Origin: Setoptus koraiensis | Lineage: Eukaryota > Arthropoda | Direction: 5' to 3' | DNA: 64,000 nt | NCBI GenBank assembly: GCA_048013815.1 | Contig: CM106586.1 | Span: forward strand, 682,001 to 746,000 | Shown: positions 43,179 to 54,231 of the stretch, one piece after another | Layout: every line of letters begins with the position of its first letter | Numbering within the stretch: the first letter of the stretch is position 1 | Notes under the pieces: generated by a model | The model's database searches: none | The model's input: only the letters and a program-made list of their open reading frames with translations | What the model was told of the DNA's origin: nothing | Position numbers and translations under genes: made by a program

Positions 43179-44922
43179 GCTTGTTGTAGCGATTAGTGCC
43201 CCGCTCCGATTTTGATGAAACTTCTGGTACGGGTATGTTATGACCCCAACAGACCGGAAAAGTTGGTCCGGAAGTGCGGAAACTTCTGGTTCCGGTTTTA
43301 CATGAAGTTCGAACTAGAGATCTGAAACTCACCAGAGAGACGTTACTGACCACGCTGAATATGATGGCATAATTTTCAGCTCTGTGCGACTTCCGGTTTT
43401 CCAGATATACAGATATATTTGACGTAAGAAGACCGGAAGCGGAGAAATTGGAGCTCCGCTTTGCTCAGGAATGAGTATGTGATGAGTCTGAGAACTCGGC
43501 CTGCGGCCTGGTATTCTGGAGGCCGTCACATCTCCGTCGTCGCTCCCGCGACGACTGCGTGCGACGGGAACCCTTCGGTTATGGTTGATGAGCGCTTCGG
43601 GTATCGGGCTGCGCCCTCCACCCTCCGCTCACATGACTGCAATCCATACACTACCTTAAGTAGAGGAACGGACTGTTCATCCTGGAGCTGCACATCCAAC
43701 TGTGAGAATTTTGAGAATCGGAAATGGCGCAGGCTTTTGTGTTGATCAGTACGGGCCTGCAAGCTTACGCATTTGGGTTGTTCTAGCGAATAGTGCCACA
43801 CCCAGATTCTGATGAAACTTCCGGTATAGGTTCATCTTGGCCTCAATAGAATGAAAAAAGTGGTCCGGAAGTGCGGAAACTTCCGGTTCCGGTTTTACCT
43901 TAAGTTAAAGCTAGAGGTCTAAAACTCACCATAATAGCGTTCCAAAAGACGCTGAACACGATGGCACAATTTTCAGCTCGGTGTGACTTCCGGTTCTCGA
44001 AATATCGGCATATTTATTGGTTCGGAAGACCGAACCAATGACGAATTTCAGCTTCGCTGCACTCGGGGATGAACCTGCGATGGGTCTGAGAACTCGGCCT
44101 GCGGCCTCGTAATTTGGAGGCCGTCACATCTCCGTCGTCGCTCCCGCGACGACTGCGTGCGACGGGAACCCTTCGGGTAGGGTTGATGAGCGCTTCGGAT
44201 ATCGGGCTACGCCCTCTACCCTCCGCTCACGTGACTGCAAACCATGGAAAATTCTTGGTTGAAGAAATGCGATGATAGAAACTGAATTCATCACAATGAT
44301 GCGTATCATCATGAATCGGAGAGATATCGGGATGGATTGGCGGCAGTATATGGATATGGCGCGGATGCTTCGTTGCGAGCGGTACACCCGCGCGGTTTTC
44401 CCAGAATATCTCTAGAACCCGAAACCGCACACAGGTGTAACGAACTCTGTTTTACTCAGCACGTCCGCATCCTGCTGTTCATCAAGTTTCATGGCTCTAG
44501 CTTGAAGTTTGTGTAAAACCGGAACCGGAAATTTCCGCACTTCCGGACTAGCGAATCCGTTGTTTGGGGGCCCTTCGAGGCCCATGTGTGAAGTTTGGTT
44601 GAAATCTGAGTGTGGCACTATTCGCTAGAACACCCCGAATTTGGTCGATATTCCGTCCCGCCACCGCCCTTGCAGCGGTTTCCACCAAATATCTTGTGAA
44701 CCGGAAGTTGTTCAGACTTGAAATTTGTTGTATCGTACTCTGCGAGCTTTCATCTAGATGAATAGAGTGTTTGAAGTCCGTATCTCAATTATTATGTAAA
44801 ACCGGAACCGGAAGTTTCCGCACTTCCGGACTAGCGAATCCGTTGTTTGGGGGCCCTTCGAGGCCCATGTGTGAAGTTTGGTTGAAATCAGACTGGGGCA
44901 CTAATCGCTACAACACCCCTAG
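43179..44922 (+). mobile_element. Merlin-family MITE, outer copy, interrupted by a second MITE
   Basis: Left end TTGTTGTAGCGATTAGTGCC, right end GGCACTAATCGCTACAACAC. The core is at 43515-43640. An inner MITE at 43776-44635 splits it. The inverted relatives at 54232-54950 and 47071-47937 lack the inner insert and preserve the empty site. Confidence 0.75.
43776..44635 (+). mobile_element. Merlin-family MITE, complete, 860 bp
   Basis: Ends GGTTGTTCTAGCGAATAGTG and, inverted, CACTATTCGCTAGAACACCC. Flanked by an 8-bp duplication with one mismatch (CGCATTTG at 43768, CGAATTTG at 44636). The core at 44115-44236 has the GTA triloop and a G-T wobble (TATCC). The element is inserted in another Merlin copy, and the intact site reads CGTATTTGGTCGAAATTCCG at about 54817. 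The sister copy at 57457-58317 is almost the same length. Confidence 0.88.
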
Positions 44923-45252
44923 TTTCAATACCTCTAGCTTCCAGTGCACTAGATCCGAATTGTATACAGCTAGCCTTCTGCTGTGCTAAATTCACCTAGA
45001 TAGCATATCAGTATTGAGCGTGCTAATCGCGTCTAGTTAGTGTCTCGCGCGCAGAGCATTCTGTGTGCTAAATTTAACTAATCAACATTGTAAGCTTTGA
45101 GTGTTCTAGATTTATCTAGTTCATTTCTTATAGTACAGCTTACACCGTGCTATTTTCCCCTAGATATAAAAAGCATTGATTTGTTCCACCCACGTGAATA
45201 AACCTATCCATCCGACCCACATCAATAGCTACTTAATTAAAATTAAGCGCTA
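44923..45252 (-). mobile_element. Helentron-like 5' part with 193-bp-type interior
   Basis: TAGATTTATCTAG-type units lead to CACGTGAATAAACCTATCCA and the inverted 5' end finishing at 45252. Confidence 0.65.
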
Positions 45253-45427
45253 AAAACACGGAGTATTCACAAGCACACAGCGCGTGAATCACCATAGCAC
45301 AATTGGTGAATATCCTGTGAAATGCACGGATTTAGTATCCATAATCACACCGTGCGTGGATATTCATGCGTGATCTTCAGGATCCCACAGCACTACATCA
45401 TAAGCCCTTAATTAAAATTAAGCGCTA
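45253..45427 (-). mobile_element. Helentron-like 5' end, truncated
   Basis: GGATCCCACAGCACTACATC and the inverted 5' terminus at 45427. The interior contains the GTGAATATCC / GGATATTCA inverted pair. Confidence 0.65.
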
Positions 45428-45433
45428 AAAACA

Positions 45434-46338
45434 TGAATCCAGAATCATCAAGATGCAAAATGTGTCACTCCACAGTATGCGACCAAGTCCATAACTGTAT
45501 CTCAGCCTCGGCTGATAGAATACGCCATATACGCAACCAGGTCGGAGCTCACAAACACCGAATGGACCAGATAACAGATATGATTGGACGCTTAGAGAGC
45601 TGATATTTAGAAATCGATGCCGTCAGCGAAAGCCTCACCCAAATTCGCAAACATTTTGTAGGGCATCGAGAAATTACCGAGAACAAATTAAGGAAGCAGA
45701 GAGAATATCTGAACGATGAAAATGGTATCATCTCCAAGCAAGAATTGACACTAGAGGAAATAGCCAATCTAAACATTCAGTTGGCCAACTACGACCACTA
45801 TATGGAACGTTTGGAACTCCTGGAAGAAAACGTCCACAAGAAAGAAGATCAACAGCTAAAAAAGATCGATGCTCTGGAGCTCAAGCAAACACAACTGGTT
45901 GCAGCCACAATCAAAAAGGAACCACAACAACCTCGTGAGGTCTTTCAGACAATAAAAGTTAACCTCAAAAAAGTCAAGGTAGAGGACATCAAAACGGAGC
46001 CACTGCAGGAACAGGAGAACATTCCAGCGCCTCCGGAGGCACCAAAGGACTCACCAGCGATGGCCGCATCTTGCGAGATGTCAAAAGACTCGCCAGCTCT
46101 CTCCGGAGGGATAATGACATTCATTAATACACGGGCTCTGGGGAGAGACCACCTAACAGGAACGGACATTTTGGAGATCCAGTTACCACGCAAAGGAGGA
46201 GATGATCTACACCTATCCGTAGATCGTAACACCAAATGCCGCGATCTCGCTACGATGGTCAAAGAAAAACTTTGTCTGGACCATTACAACTTTGACATAT
46301 TATTCATGGAATCCGTATTACTCAGGAACTATCAGTAG
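45434..46338 (+). pseudogene. Coiled-coil protein, unrecognised, broken
   Basis: Protein-like sequence of about 300 codons beginning with an ATG six bases after a Helentron-like terminus. It has an N-terminal Cys/His cluster (SRCKMCHSTVCDQVHNC), long heptad-patterned helices (QLANYDHYMERLELLEENVH), a Lys/Glu/Pro-rich linker and a folded C-terminal part (LTGTDILEIQLPRKGGDDLH). The frame is not fully open. It could be the gag-like or DNA-binding protein of an unknown element, or a host gene. No match is recognised. Confidence 0.4.
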
Positions 46339-46536
46339 TCGGTTGTCAATCATCAAGTTAGTCATCAGTTATCAAAAAGTTGTATCATCAGTTATCAATC
46401 AGAAAATTATTCATCAGTTATCAATCAGCAAATTAATCATCAGTCATCAGAGGTTAAATCGTCATTCATCAAAAGTTAATCAGATACCAATCATTTTTGC
46501 TTCAAATCATAATCAAATACATAGTTATAAATCGCA
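46339..46536. repeat. Degenerate CATCAGTTATCAATCAG repeat
   Basis: Loose tandem copies of CATCAGTTATCAATCAG separate the coiled-coil frame from the FLYWCH frame; possibly an inter-gene spacer of one element. Confidence 0.6.
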
Positions 46537-47070
46537 ATGGATGTACCAATGGATGAAACTTCTGAATCGAACAATGAGTCAACTATCGGTAAGTCGGTGA
46601 CCACAACTTTCACGGAACAAGGTAAGGCATTGGCAGTCTTAGAAGGATTCTCTTACTACAAGGACAAGAATAGAGAGGAAAAATACTATTGGGAGTGTTC
46701 AGAATATTTTAAACGTCGTTGCCCGGCTCGTATTCAAACAAGTTTCGAAAATGGAATACACAAGTTAATGAAAGAGACAGGTGATCATTCGCACCCTCCA
46801 TCACCAACGAAGAAAGATCGTTGTGACGTAGTGCATAAAATGAAAGAGATGGCTTCAACTAGCTCGAAACCATGCCAGATTGTCACTGCTGCCCAAGCGG
46901 AAGTCTCCAAAGAAGTCCTAGCAACTTTGCCGAGCACCTCGGCTGATTTCCAGCGTGTAAGAAGGGCCAAAAAAGTGGATCAAGCTATTAGAGAACCACA
47001 GGATCTCATGGATCTAGTTATTCCAGAGGACTTGGCAACGGCTATTGGAGGCGACCAATATTTAATCGCC
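46537..47070 (+). CDS. FLYWCH zinc-finger protein, N-terminal part (MULE-type or host)
   Basis: Starts MDVPMDETSESNNESTIG. A FLYWCH zinc finger follows at about residues 22-88: EQGKALAVLEGFSYYKDKNR, YYWECSEYFKRRCPARIQTS, then THSHPP-type HDH region (TGDHSHPPSP), giving Cys, Cys and His-x-His ligands. The next part (VRRAKKVDQAIREPQD, LVIPEDLATAIGGDQYLI) is typical of the stretch before a MULE transposase core. The gene is cut here by the Merlin MITE starting at 47071, so the catalytic domain, if any, is missing. The frame up to that point is open. It is either a Mutator-like transposase N-terminus or a host FLYWCH gene derived from one. Confidence 0.7.
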
Positions 47071-47937
47071 GGGTATTGTATCTAATAGCGCCACACTCCT
47101 ATATCAATGAAACTCCACACTTAGGGCCCGCAGGGCCCCCTGACAACAGTTTGACTAGTCCGGAAGTGCGGAAACTTCCGGTTCCGGTTTTACATTTAAA
47201 TTGAGATACGGACTTGAAACACTCTGTACATCTGGATGGAAGCATACAAAGTACAATACAGCAAATTTCAAGTCTGAACAACTTCCGGTTGACGTGATAT
47301 TTGGTGGAAACCGCTGCAAAGGCGGTGACGGGACGGAATTTCGACCAAATACGTGCGCTACCAAGCCAGTACAGTTCAACACAAAAGCCTGCGCCACTTC
47401 CAGTTCTCGAGATTCTCACAGTTAGATGTTCAGCTTCACGATGAACAGTCCGTTCTTCTACTTACGGTCGTGTATGGATTGCAGTCATGTGAGCGGAGGG
47501 TAGAGGGCGCAGCCCGATACCCGAAGCGCTCATCAACCCTACCCGAAGGGTTCCCGTCGCACGAAGTCGTCGCGTGAGCGAAGACGGAGATGTGACGGCC
47601 TCAAGAATAAGAGGCCGCAGGCCGAGTTCTCAGACCAATCGCATACTCATTCATGAGCGAAGCGGAGCTCCAAATTTGCCACTTCCGGTCTTATTACGCC
47701 AAATATATCTCTACATCTGAAAAACCGGAGGTCGCACAGAGCTGAAAATTATGCCATCATGTTCATCGTGGTTGGTCTCTCTGGTGAGTTTCGGACCTCT
47801 AGCCCGAACTTCATGTGAAACCGAAACCAGAAGTTTCCACACATCCGGACCCACTTCACCGGTTTATAGGGGTCAAGATGTACCCGTACCAGAAGCTTCA
47901 TCAAAATCGGGGCGGGGCACTAATCGCAACAACAACC
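47071..47937 (-). mobile_element. Merlin-family MITE with structured core
   Basis: GGGTATTGTATCTAATAGCG at the left, TAATCGCAACAACAACC at the right. The core is at 47468-47610 with a GTGA tetraloop and one stem mismatch. It truncates the FLYWCH gene. Its right half is the inverted counterpart of 54232-54700. Confidence 0.72.
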
Positions 47938-48243
47938 GATTGATGAACTGTCAAATCTGACACCGACGCAATCGATGAAATGCCGTCATCTGGAATATCA
48001 CTGAGACCGAGAAATCTCAGAACTTCCGGAATCATAATTTTGAGATCAGTGTTCAATAATGAGCATTGGAAATATCACAATTGAGGCTTCAGGGGCCGCC
48101 AGCGGTGGCCGGGTATCGAGAAACGCCCATTGAGCGGTACCTCGGTTATCTCAGGAACGAAGAATTTCCGCACTTCCGGAATAACCATTCCGGTATCAGG
48201 GTACGATACCCTACCCAAAAATACCCAAAATACCCCGAAAAAA
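47938..48243 (-). mobile_element. Merlin D-type arm
   Basis: Inverted match to 53905-54230: GCCGCCAGCGGTGGCCGGG, GGTACCTCGGTTATC, then CTACCCAAAAATACCCAAAA. It abuts a Helentron-like 3' end at 48244. Confidence 0.6.
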
Positions 48244-49513
48244 GTTATACTGATTATACCAGTATAAGAGCGCTTAATTTTTCCAGTGAACAATCTTAGA
48301 GGTTTGGACAGTTTATTATGAAGTGATAAGTGCTAGCTGTCTCTAGAAAGTTTTTCAAGAATTTATCCTGGTGAGAACAGTTTCGAGAATTGCACATACT
48401 GTGGAAGAACATGTGCCACAATATGGCCTATAGCGCCAATACTAGAAACAGAAAATTGATAAGACTTGCACAGATCGTGTATGGCACAGTGCTTGCTGTC
48501 TCTAGAAAGTTTCAAGAATTTATCCTGGTGAGAACAGTTTCGAAAATCGCACATACTGTGGAAGAACATGTGCCACAATATGGCCTATAGCGCCAATACT
48601 AGAAACAGAAAATTGATAAGACTTGCACAGATCGTGTATGGCACAGTGCTTGCTGTCTCTAGAAAGTTTCAAGAATTTATCCTGGTGAGAACAGTTTCGA
48701 AAATCGCACATACTGTAGAGACACATGTGCCACAATATGGCCTATAGCGCCAATACTAGAAACAGAAAATTGATAAGACTTGCACAGATCGTGTATGGCA
48801 CAGTGCTTGCTGTCTCTAGAAAGTTTCAAGAATTTATCCTGGTGAGAACAGTTTCGAAAATCGCACATAATGTAGAGACACATGTGCCACAATATGGCCT
48901 ATAGCGCCAATACTAGAAACAGAAAATTGATAAGACTTGCACAGATCGTGTATGGCACAGTGCTTGCTGTCTCTAGAAAGTTTCAAGAATTTATCCTGGT
49001 GAGAACAGTTTCGAAAATCGCACATACTGTGGAAGAACATGTGCCACAATATGGCCTATAGCGCCAATACTAGAAACAGAAAATTGATAAGACTTGCACA
49101 GATCGTGTATGGCACAGTGCTTGCTGTCTCTAGAAAGTTTCAAGAATTTATCCTGGTGAGAACAGTTTCGAAAATCGCACATACTGTAGAGACACATGTG
49201 CCACAATATGGCCTATAGCGCCAATACTAGAAACAGAAAATTGATAAGACTTGCACAGATCGTGTATGGCACAGTGCTTGCTGTCTCTAGAAAGTTTCAA
49301 GAATTTATCCTGGTGAGAACAGTTTCGAAAATCGCACATAATGCATGGGCACATGTGATCAGAAATCACATGTATTGAATGAGCTAACATGATCCAGAAT
49401 TGCCTATAGCGCCAATACTAGAAACAGAAAATTGATAAAACTTGCACGGATCGTGTATGGCACAGTGCTTGCTGTCTCTAGAAAGTTTCAAGAATTTATC
49501 CTGGTGAGAACAG
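48244..49513 (-). mobile_element. Helentron-like element with 157-bp tandem array (about 7 copies)
   Basis: The inverted second-type 3' end (AGTTATACTGATTATACCAG, TATAAGAGCGCTTAATTTTT) is followed from about 48330 by at least seven 157-bp units, nearly identical (GCCTATAGCGCCAATACTAG, TTATCCTGGTGAGAACAG). Two variants alternate: GTGGAAGAACATGTG and GTAGAGACACATGTG. The array runs into the gap. The repeated 71-codon minus-strand frames are repeat translations. Confidence 0.8.
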
Positions 49514-50013
49514 NNNNNNNNNNNNNNNNNNNNNNNNNNNNNNNNNNNNNNNNNNNNNNNNNNNNNNNNNNNNNNNNNNNNNNNNNNNNNNNNNNNNNNN
49601 NNNNNNNNNNNNNNNNNNNNNNNNNNNNNNNNNNNNNNNNNNNNNNNNNNNNNNNNNNNNNNNNNNNNNNNNNNNNNNNNNNNNNNNNNNNNNNNNNNNN
49701 NNNNNNNNNNNNNNNNNNNNNNNNNNNNNNNNNNNNNNNNNNNNNNNNNNNNNNNNNNNNNNNNNNNNNNNNNNNNNNNNNNNNNNNNNNNNNNNNNNNN
49801 NNNNNNNNNNNNNNNNNNNNNNNNNNNNNNNNNNNNNNNNNNNNNNNNNNNNNNNNNNNNNNNNNNNNNNNNNNNNNNNNNNNNNNNNNNNNNNNNNNNN
49901 NNNNNNNNNNNNNNNNNNNNNNNNNNNNNNNNNNNNNNNNNNNNNNNNNNNNNNNNNNNNNNNNNNNNNNNNNNNNNNNNNNNNNNNNNNNNNNNNNNNN
50001 NNNNNNNNNNNNN
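49514..50013. other. Assembly gap (500 N)
   Basis: Exactly 500 N between two Helentron-like interiors; the tandem array likely caused the break. Confidence 0.98.
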
Positions 50014-50458
50014 CGAATTTCGACCATCGAATTCTGACCATCGAACTAAGAACACTGACCAACGAACTCCGAACGAGCAGATGGAACTGTCATCAGAAAT
50101 TCGAATTTTCAATTTCGAATTTCGAAGTTCGAAATGTGACCATCGAACTCCGACCATCCAACGTCGAACGGGCAGATGGAACTGTCATCAGGAATTCGAA
50201 TTTTGAATTCCGAAGTTCGAATTGTCACCACCGAACTCCTCACTAATTCGACTAGGTCAAATCTCCATAGGATTGCATACGAAATATTTTCGAGTGAAGC
50301 GATAATAGACCAAGTCGAATCTACATAGGAATACATGTGTAATGTCTAGCAGGATTCTCACAAATTTGTAAGTCAAACCTACATAGGATTACATTGTCAC
50401 GTGAATAGATTAGCAATAAACACCAAACCAATAGCAACTTAATTAAAATTAAGCGCTA
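50014..50458 (-). mobile_element. Helentron-like 5' part with TTCGAA units
   Basis: Inverted TTCGAA units, then GTCACGTGAATAGATTAGC and the 5' terminus at 50458. It is the mirror of the 5' module at 14939. Confidence 0.75.
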
Positions 50459-50717
50459 AAAAGGCTGCGCCAACTTGTGTGGTGAATTGCATGAGCCTCT
50501 GTGCGCACGCATTCATCCAGGCGCGCGGATAGTTCGTCCCGTCAACCCCCTCTCAGCAATTTTAACCAAATATCTCGTGAACCGGAAGTCGTACATACTT
50601 GAAATAGACATAATCGTACTCCGCATACACGGTCTCAGTTATTTAGTGAGTTTCAAATCTGTATCTCAAAGTTTTTGTAAAACCGGAACAGACCTTTCAA
50701 ATTCTATTTCTCAGTTA
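50459..50717 (+). mobile_element. Merlin MITE fragment
   Basis: Matches 35825-35950 (GCGCGCGGATAGTTCGTCCC) then GTTTTTGTAAAACCGGAAC. It ends in the arm. Confidence 0.55.
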
Positions 50718-50954
50718 CTAAGTAGTGGATGTGATGATACTACGGTCATCATTCATATTTACAGTCTTTGATACTGGTGCTTTTGGGTGGTCTATACCCA
50801 ATAGCATTCTCAGATTACAAAAGTTGCTCTTTCGTAGCGCTTTGGTGAGTATATCAGCTATATTATCTGTTGTCTTTATGTATTCAACAGTTACTTCACC
50901 ATCTGATACATGATGCCTTATGAACATGTATTTCACGTGTATGTGCTTTAGCAT
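50718..50954 (-). pseudogene. Copia RNase H tail fossil
   Basis: KHIHVKYMFIRHHVSDGEVT then TTDNIADILTKALRKSNFCN, the characteristic end of Copia pol. A remnant, with the rest of the element missing on either side. Confidence 0.75.
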
Positions 50955-51000
50955 TGTATGTACCTGACTATTTTGAATACTTTGATAGCGCTTTGGTTAT

Positions 51001-52015
51001 TAGCGCTTAATTTTAATTAAGCGCTAATGATGTAGTGATGACGGATCCTAAATGGAGGAGGCAATCCACACACAAGCCTACAATTTTGAGTCACGCCCCC
51101 TACTTAGCACACAGAAAGCTACAGCCTGAATGAGACTTAAGTACACCTCCTCAGCACACAGTAGGCTACACACTAGTTTGAGACTTAAGTAGCTCCGCTC
51201 CCTAATACACAGTGAGCTACAGACATGATCTTAATCTAAGTCTGCCACCTCATCATCACATTCTAACTGTTCGAAATTTGTTTACATGTTGTTGCTTCAC
51301 AGTCTCGTGTGTAGATAGCTGGCTCTGTAGTGTGTTCACATATTGTTGAAGTCTCTCGAGACCTGTGTTAAAGTATCTAAACATTACACATGTTAACTCT
51401 ATGGAGTTCTGAGTTTCTCGATTTCTGTGTTAAAGTATCTTAACATTACACATGTTAACTCAATGGAGATTTGAGTTTCTCAAATCCCGTGTTGGAGTAT
51501 CTAAACATTACACATGTTAAACTTATGGAGATTTGAGTCTCTCAATCTCTATGTCGAAGTTTCCAAGAAAAAGAGATTGAAAAATTCATTCGAAAGCCAC
51601 CAAATTCGCACTGTCGAACAGTCTATCTATGGCTATCTAGTGTGCGAAAATTGGCAATTTTATCTTGACAAACTTGGAAACTATGGCTGATTTTCGAGAA
51701 TAAAATAGTGCATGAAAATGCGGATGCATCATAGCGATCAAGTATCGCTCAAATATAGATGCGAGTATGTTGTAACACGTCTGAGTTGAACATCTATGCC
51801 TGTCGAATCAGAGTAGCCGAAAAGATGACATAGTAAATACAAGTTCTTCAAATTCCTATCACAACGTGATACACATGTTGACCGACTACTCTGATCTGAC
51901 AGGCATAGATGTTCATCTCTGACATGGTGTCACATACTCGCATCCACATTCCAACGATACTCGTCTATCCAAAAAATTAAGCGCTCGAGATACTGACAGA
52001 ATCAGTATCACTTGT
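51001..52015 (+). mobile_element. Complete Helentron-like element, box family
   Basis: 5' palindrome TAGCGCTTAATTTTAATTAA plus GCGCTA at 51001. Boxes of CACACAG/ACTTAAGT and ACACATGTTAACTCTATGGA units are followed by a long tail module shared with 25934-26573 and 61996-62400. The 3' hairpin GATACTGACAGAATCAGTATC and ACTTGT end at 52015. The 1015-bp copy shows that the box family uses the same two ends as the TTCGAA family. Confidence 0.82.
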
Positions 52016-52055
52016 CAATGTATATAGTTTTCGGTGTAATTCAAAACGATCTAGT

Positions 52056-52620
52056 TCACCTAGTAGTTGGCAAATCAAGAAAATGTTTGGTAAATGCATC
52101 AGAGAAAACTCCTTTCTTCAAGATGGACCGATAAGAGTAATCTAAAGGAGTGAGATCAGGAGAATTGGCAGGAAAGATATCTGGAGTCCTGAGGCTAAGA
52201 AGATTGGCATCAAAATGCAACATCAAATTGTCCAGAGAAACTTGGGCAGCATGTCCGGGTGCACCATCCTGCTGAAAAATAATTTGATTGAATTCGTCCC
52301 CATGTTTCTCCTTCAATGCCGGCACCACCTCTTCATTGATCAAAATAGGATAACTTTTCTTGTCAACGGCTCCGTCAATGAAAAATGGCCCGATTAACCC
52401 AGATTTAATCCCTAACCCCAACCAAACATGCAAAGAGACGGGCTTCTTCGGAGTGGGCACAGATTGGCTCGCCGCATCCGCTTCAGGCAAAAGAACCTTG
52501 TCGTTCTGTTTGTTAACAAAAGGAACGATAGAAATCATAGCCTCATCAGTCCACATGATTCGTTCAAGATAAGTAGGATCGGCAGCCATCCTCGAGAGCA
52601 TCTTCTTTGCGAAGGCCAAT
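52056..52620 (-). pseudogene. Tc1/mariner transposase fragment, DD41D spacing
   Basis: The frame contains the first catalytic Asp in [14 protein letters not shown], the second in [14 protein letters not shown], and the third Asp in [18 protein letters not shown], with 41 residues between the second and third by count, as in the DD41D (rosa-like) group. The segment [20 protein letters not shown] also fits mariner-type transposases. The N-terminal DNA-binding half is replaced by Copia sequence in the same open frame. The C-terminus stops soon after the third Asp (FLDLPTTR). An inactive fragment. Confidence 0.72.
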
Positions 52621-53119
52621 GAAATGCGGATGTAGTATAAACGAGCGACAGGCGAGAAGGTCTCGGTGTAGTCGATACCTTCACGCTGTGAGTACCCCTC
52701 GGCAACCAGCCTCGCCTTGTAACGCTCGACACTACCATTAGTGTGCATCTTTATCTTGTAAATCCATTGCAATTTATCGGTTTGCGATTCTCTGGCAAAT
52801 CAGTGACAATCCACGTATTGTTCTTAATCAGAGAATCATATTATTCATCCATGGCGCTCGCCCATTCGTCTCTATCATCATTTGACAAGGCCAATCATGG
52901 TAGGTAACTGGCTCATCACCATAAGCTATAAGAGCTTCTGCGTAGTTATAACCTAGAAATGTATCTAGAAAATTCTTCTTTCGGGTGAAGCTTCTTTTGT
53001 TGGTTTCGGTTGATCTATTGCGCAATAAATTTCTTTTGCTTTCAATATAACTCTCATTTGAGCTTTCCACCCAGGAAAGTTCTTGCCGTTGGACTTACGA
53101 ATTTGGAACTTGTCTTCCA
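52621..53119 (-). pseudogene. Copia fossil (gag start and reverse transcriptase start)
   Basis: A gag-like N-terminus with ATG near 53119 (FPGWKAQMRVILKAKEIYCA) is followed, after missing sequence, by the pre-RT region (DEPVTYHDW) and reverse transcriptase start ([32 protein letters not shown]). Normal Copia order, but most of pol is absent. Broken in several places and joined to the mariner fragment. Confidence 0.72.
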
Positions 53120-53264
53120 TGTTGAACAGTTAACTTTAACTTGCTCTTATACTTTAAAATTGTAACAAATTAATGTTACTAATGATTGACTCTTTGGCTA
53201 GATTAACTCCCAAACTTTGGCTGTTAACCTGTGAGAAATCAGCGTTGCTATGTATTCGTATTTC
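53120..53264. other. AT-rich leader-like sequence beside the Copia fossil
   Basis: No coding. It could be the untranslated leader or LTR edge of the fossil, but no LTR pair is visible. Confidence 0.25.
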
Positions 53265-53890
53265 TAGCGCTTAATTTTAATTGAGTAGCTATTGGGATGG
53301 GTTTGGGTGCTACGTTTATTCACGTGGGTAGAACAAATCAGTGCTTTTTTCAACTAGGAAAAAATAGCACGGTGAAAGCTATACTGTGAGAAATAAACTA
53401 GATAAATTTAGAACACTCAAAGCTTACAATGATGAATAGTTGAATTTAGCACATAGAATGCTATGCGCGTTCACTTACTAGACGCGATTAGCACGCTCAA
53501 TGCTGAGATGCTAACTAGATGAATTTAGCACAGCAGAAGGCTAGCTGTATACAACTCGGATTCAGTGCACTGGAAGCTAGAGGCGTTAGAACTAGGAGAT
53601 TGTAGTACAGTAGATACTATTCAGAATAACTACTGCTTCTCAGCACTGTCAATGCTGATGTGGCTGAAACTAGACGAGTGTAGCACGCTCAATACTGAGA
53701 TGTGAAATAGATGAACTCAGCACAGCAGAAGGCTAGCTGTGTACAATTCAGATTTAGTGCACGGGAAGCTAGATGCGTTGTAGCTAGAAGATAACAGCAC
53801 AGCAGAGACTGCTCAACCATTCAAGGTATCTGAACGCTAACAATGTTATCTCTATGGAAATTTGACTTTGACGATTTTGACAAAATTTTT
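53265..53890 (+). mobile_element. Helentron-like element, 193-bp-type interior, 3' missing
   Basis: 5' end TAGCGCTTAATTTTAATTGA, TTTATTCACGTGGGTAGAAC, then TTAGCACAGCAGAAGGCTAG units. Cut by Merlin at 53892. Confidence 0.65.
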
Positions 53891-53891
53891 T

Positions 53892-54231
53892 GGTTATTGT
53901 ATCTAATAGCGCCACACTTTTTTCGGAGTATTTTGGGTATGTTAGGGTAGGGTAGTGTACCCTGATAGCGGAATGGTTATTCCGGAAGTGCGGAAATTCT
54001 CCGTTCCAAAGATAACCGAGGTACCGCTCAATGGGCGTTTCTCGATACCCGGCCACCGCTGGCGGCCCCTGAAGCCTCAATGAAGATATTTCCAATGCTC
54101 ATGGGTAGATTATTGAACACTGATCTCAAAATTATGATTCCGGAAGTTCTGAAATTTCTCGGTCTCAGTGATATACCAGATGACGCCATTTCATCGATTG
54201 CGCAGGTGTCAGAATTGACAGTTCATCAATA
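53892..54231 (+). mobile_element. Merlin D-type arm
   Basis: GGTTATTGTATCTAATAGCG, GGGTATGTTAGGGTAGGG, GGTACCGCTCAATGGGCG. Inverted counterpart of 47938-48243. Confidence 0.6.

Noticed and set aside
48363-49390. Series of nearly identical 71-codon minus-strand frames spaced 157 bp apart
   Set aside because: They are one frame of the 157-bp tandem repeat; identity follows from the repeat, not from a peptide family.
48330-49513. CRISPR-like regular array
   Set aside because: 157-bp near-identical units without short repeats and unique spacers; a eukaryotic tandem repeat.
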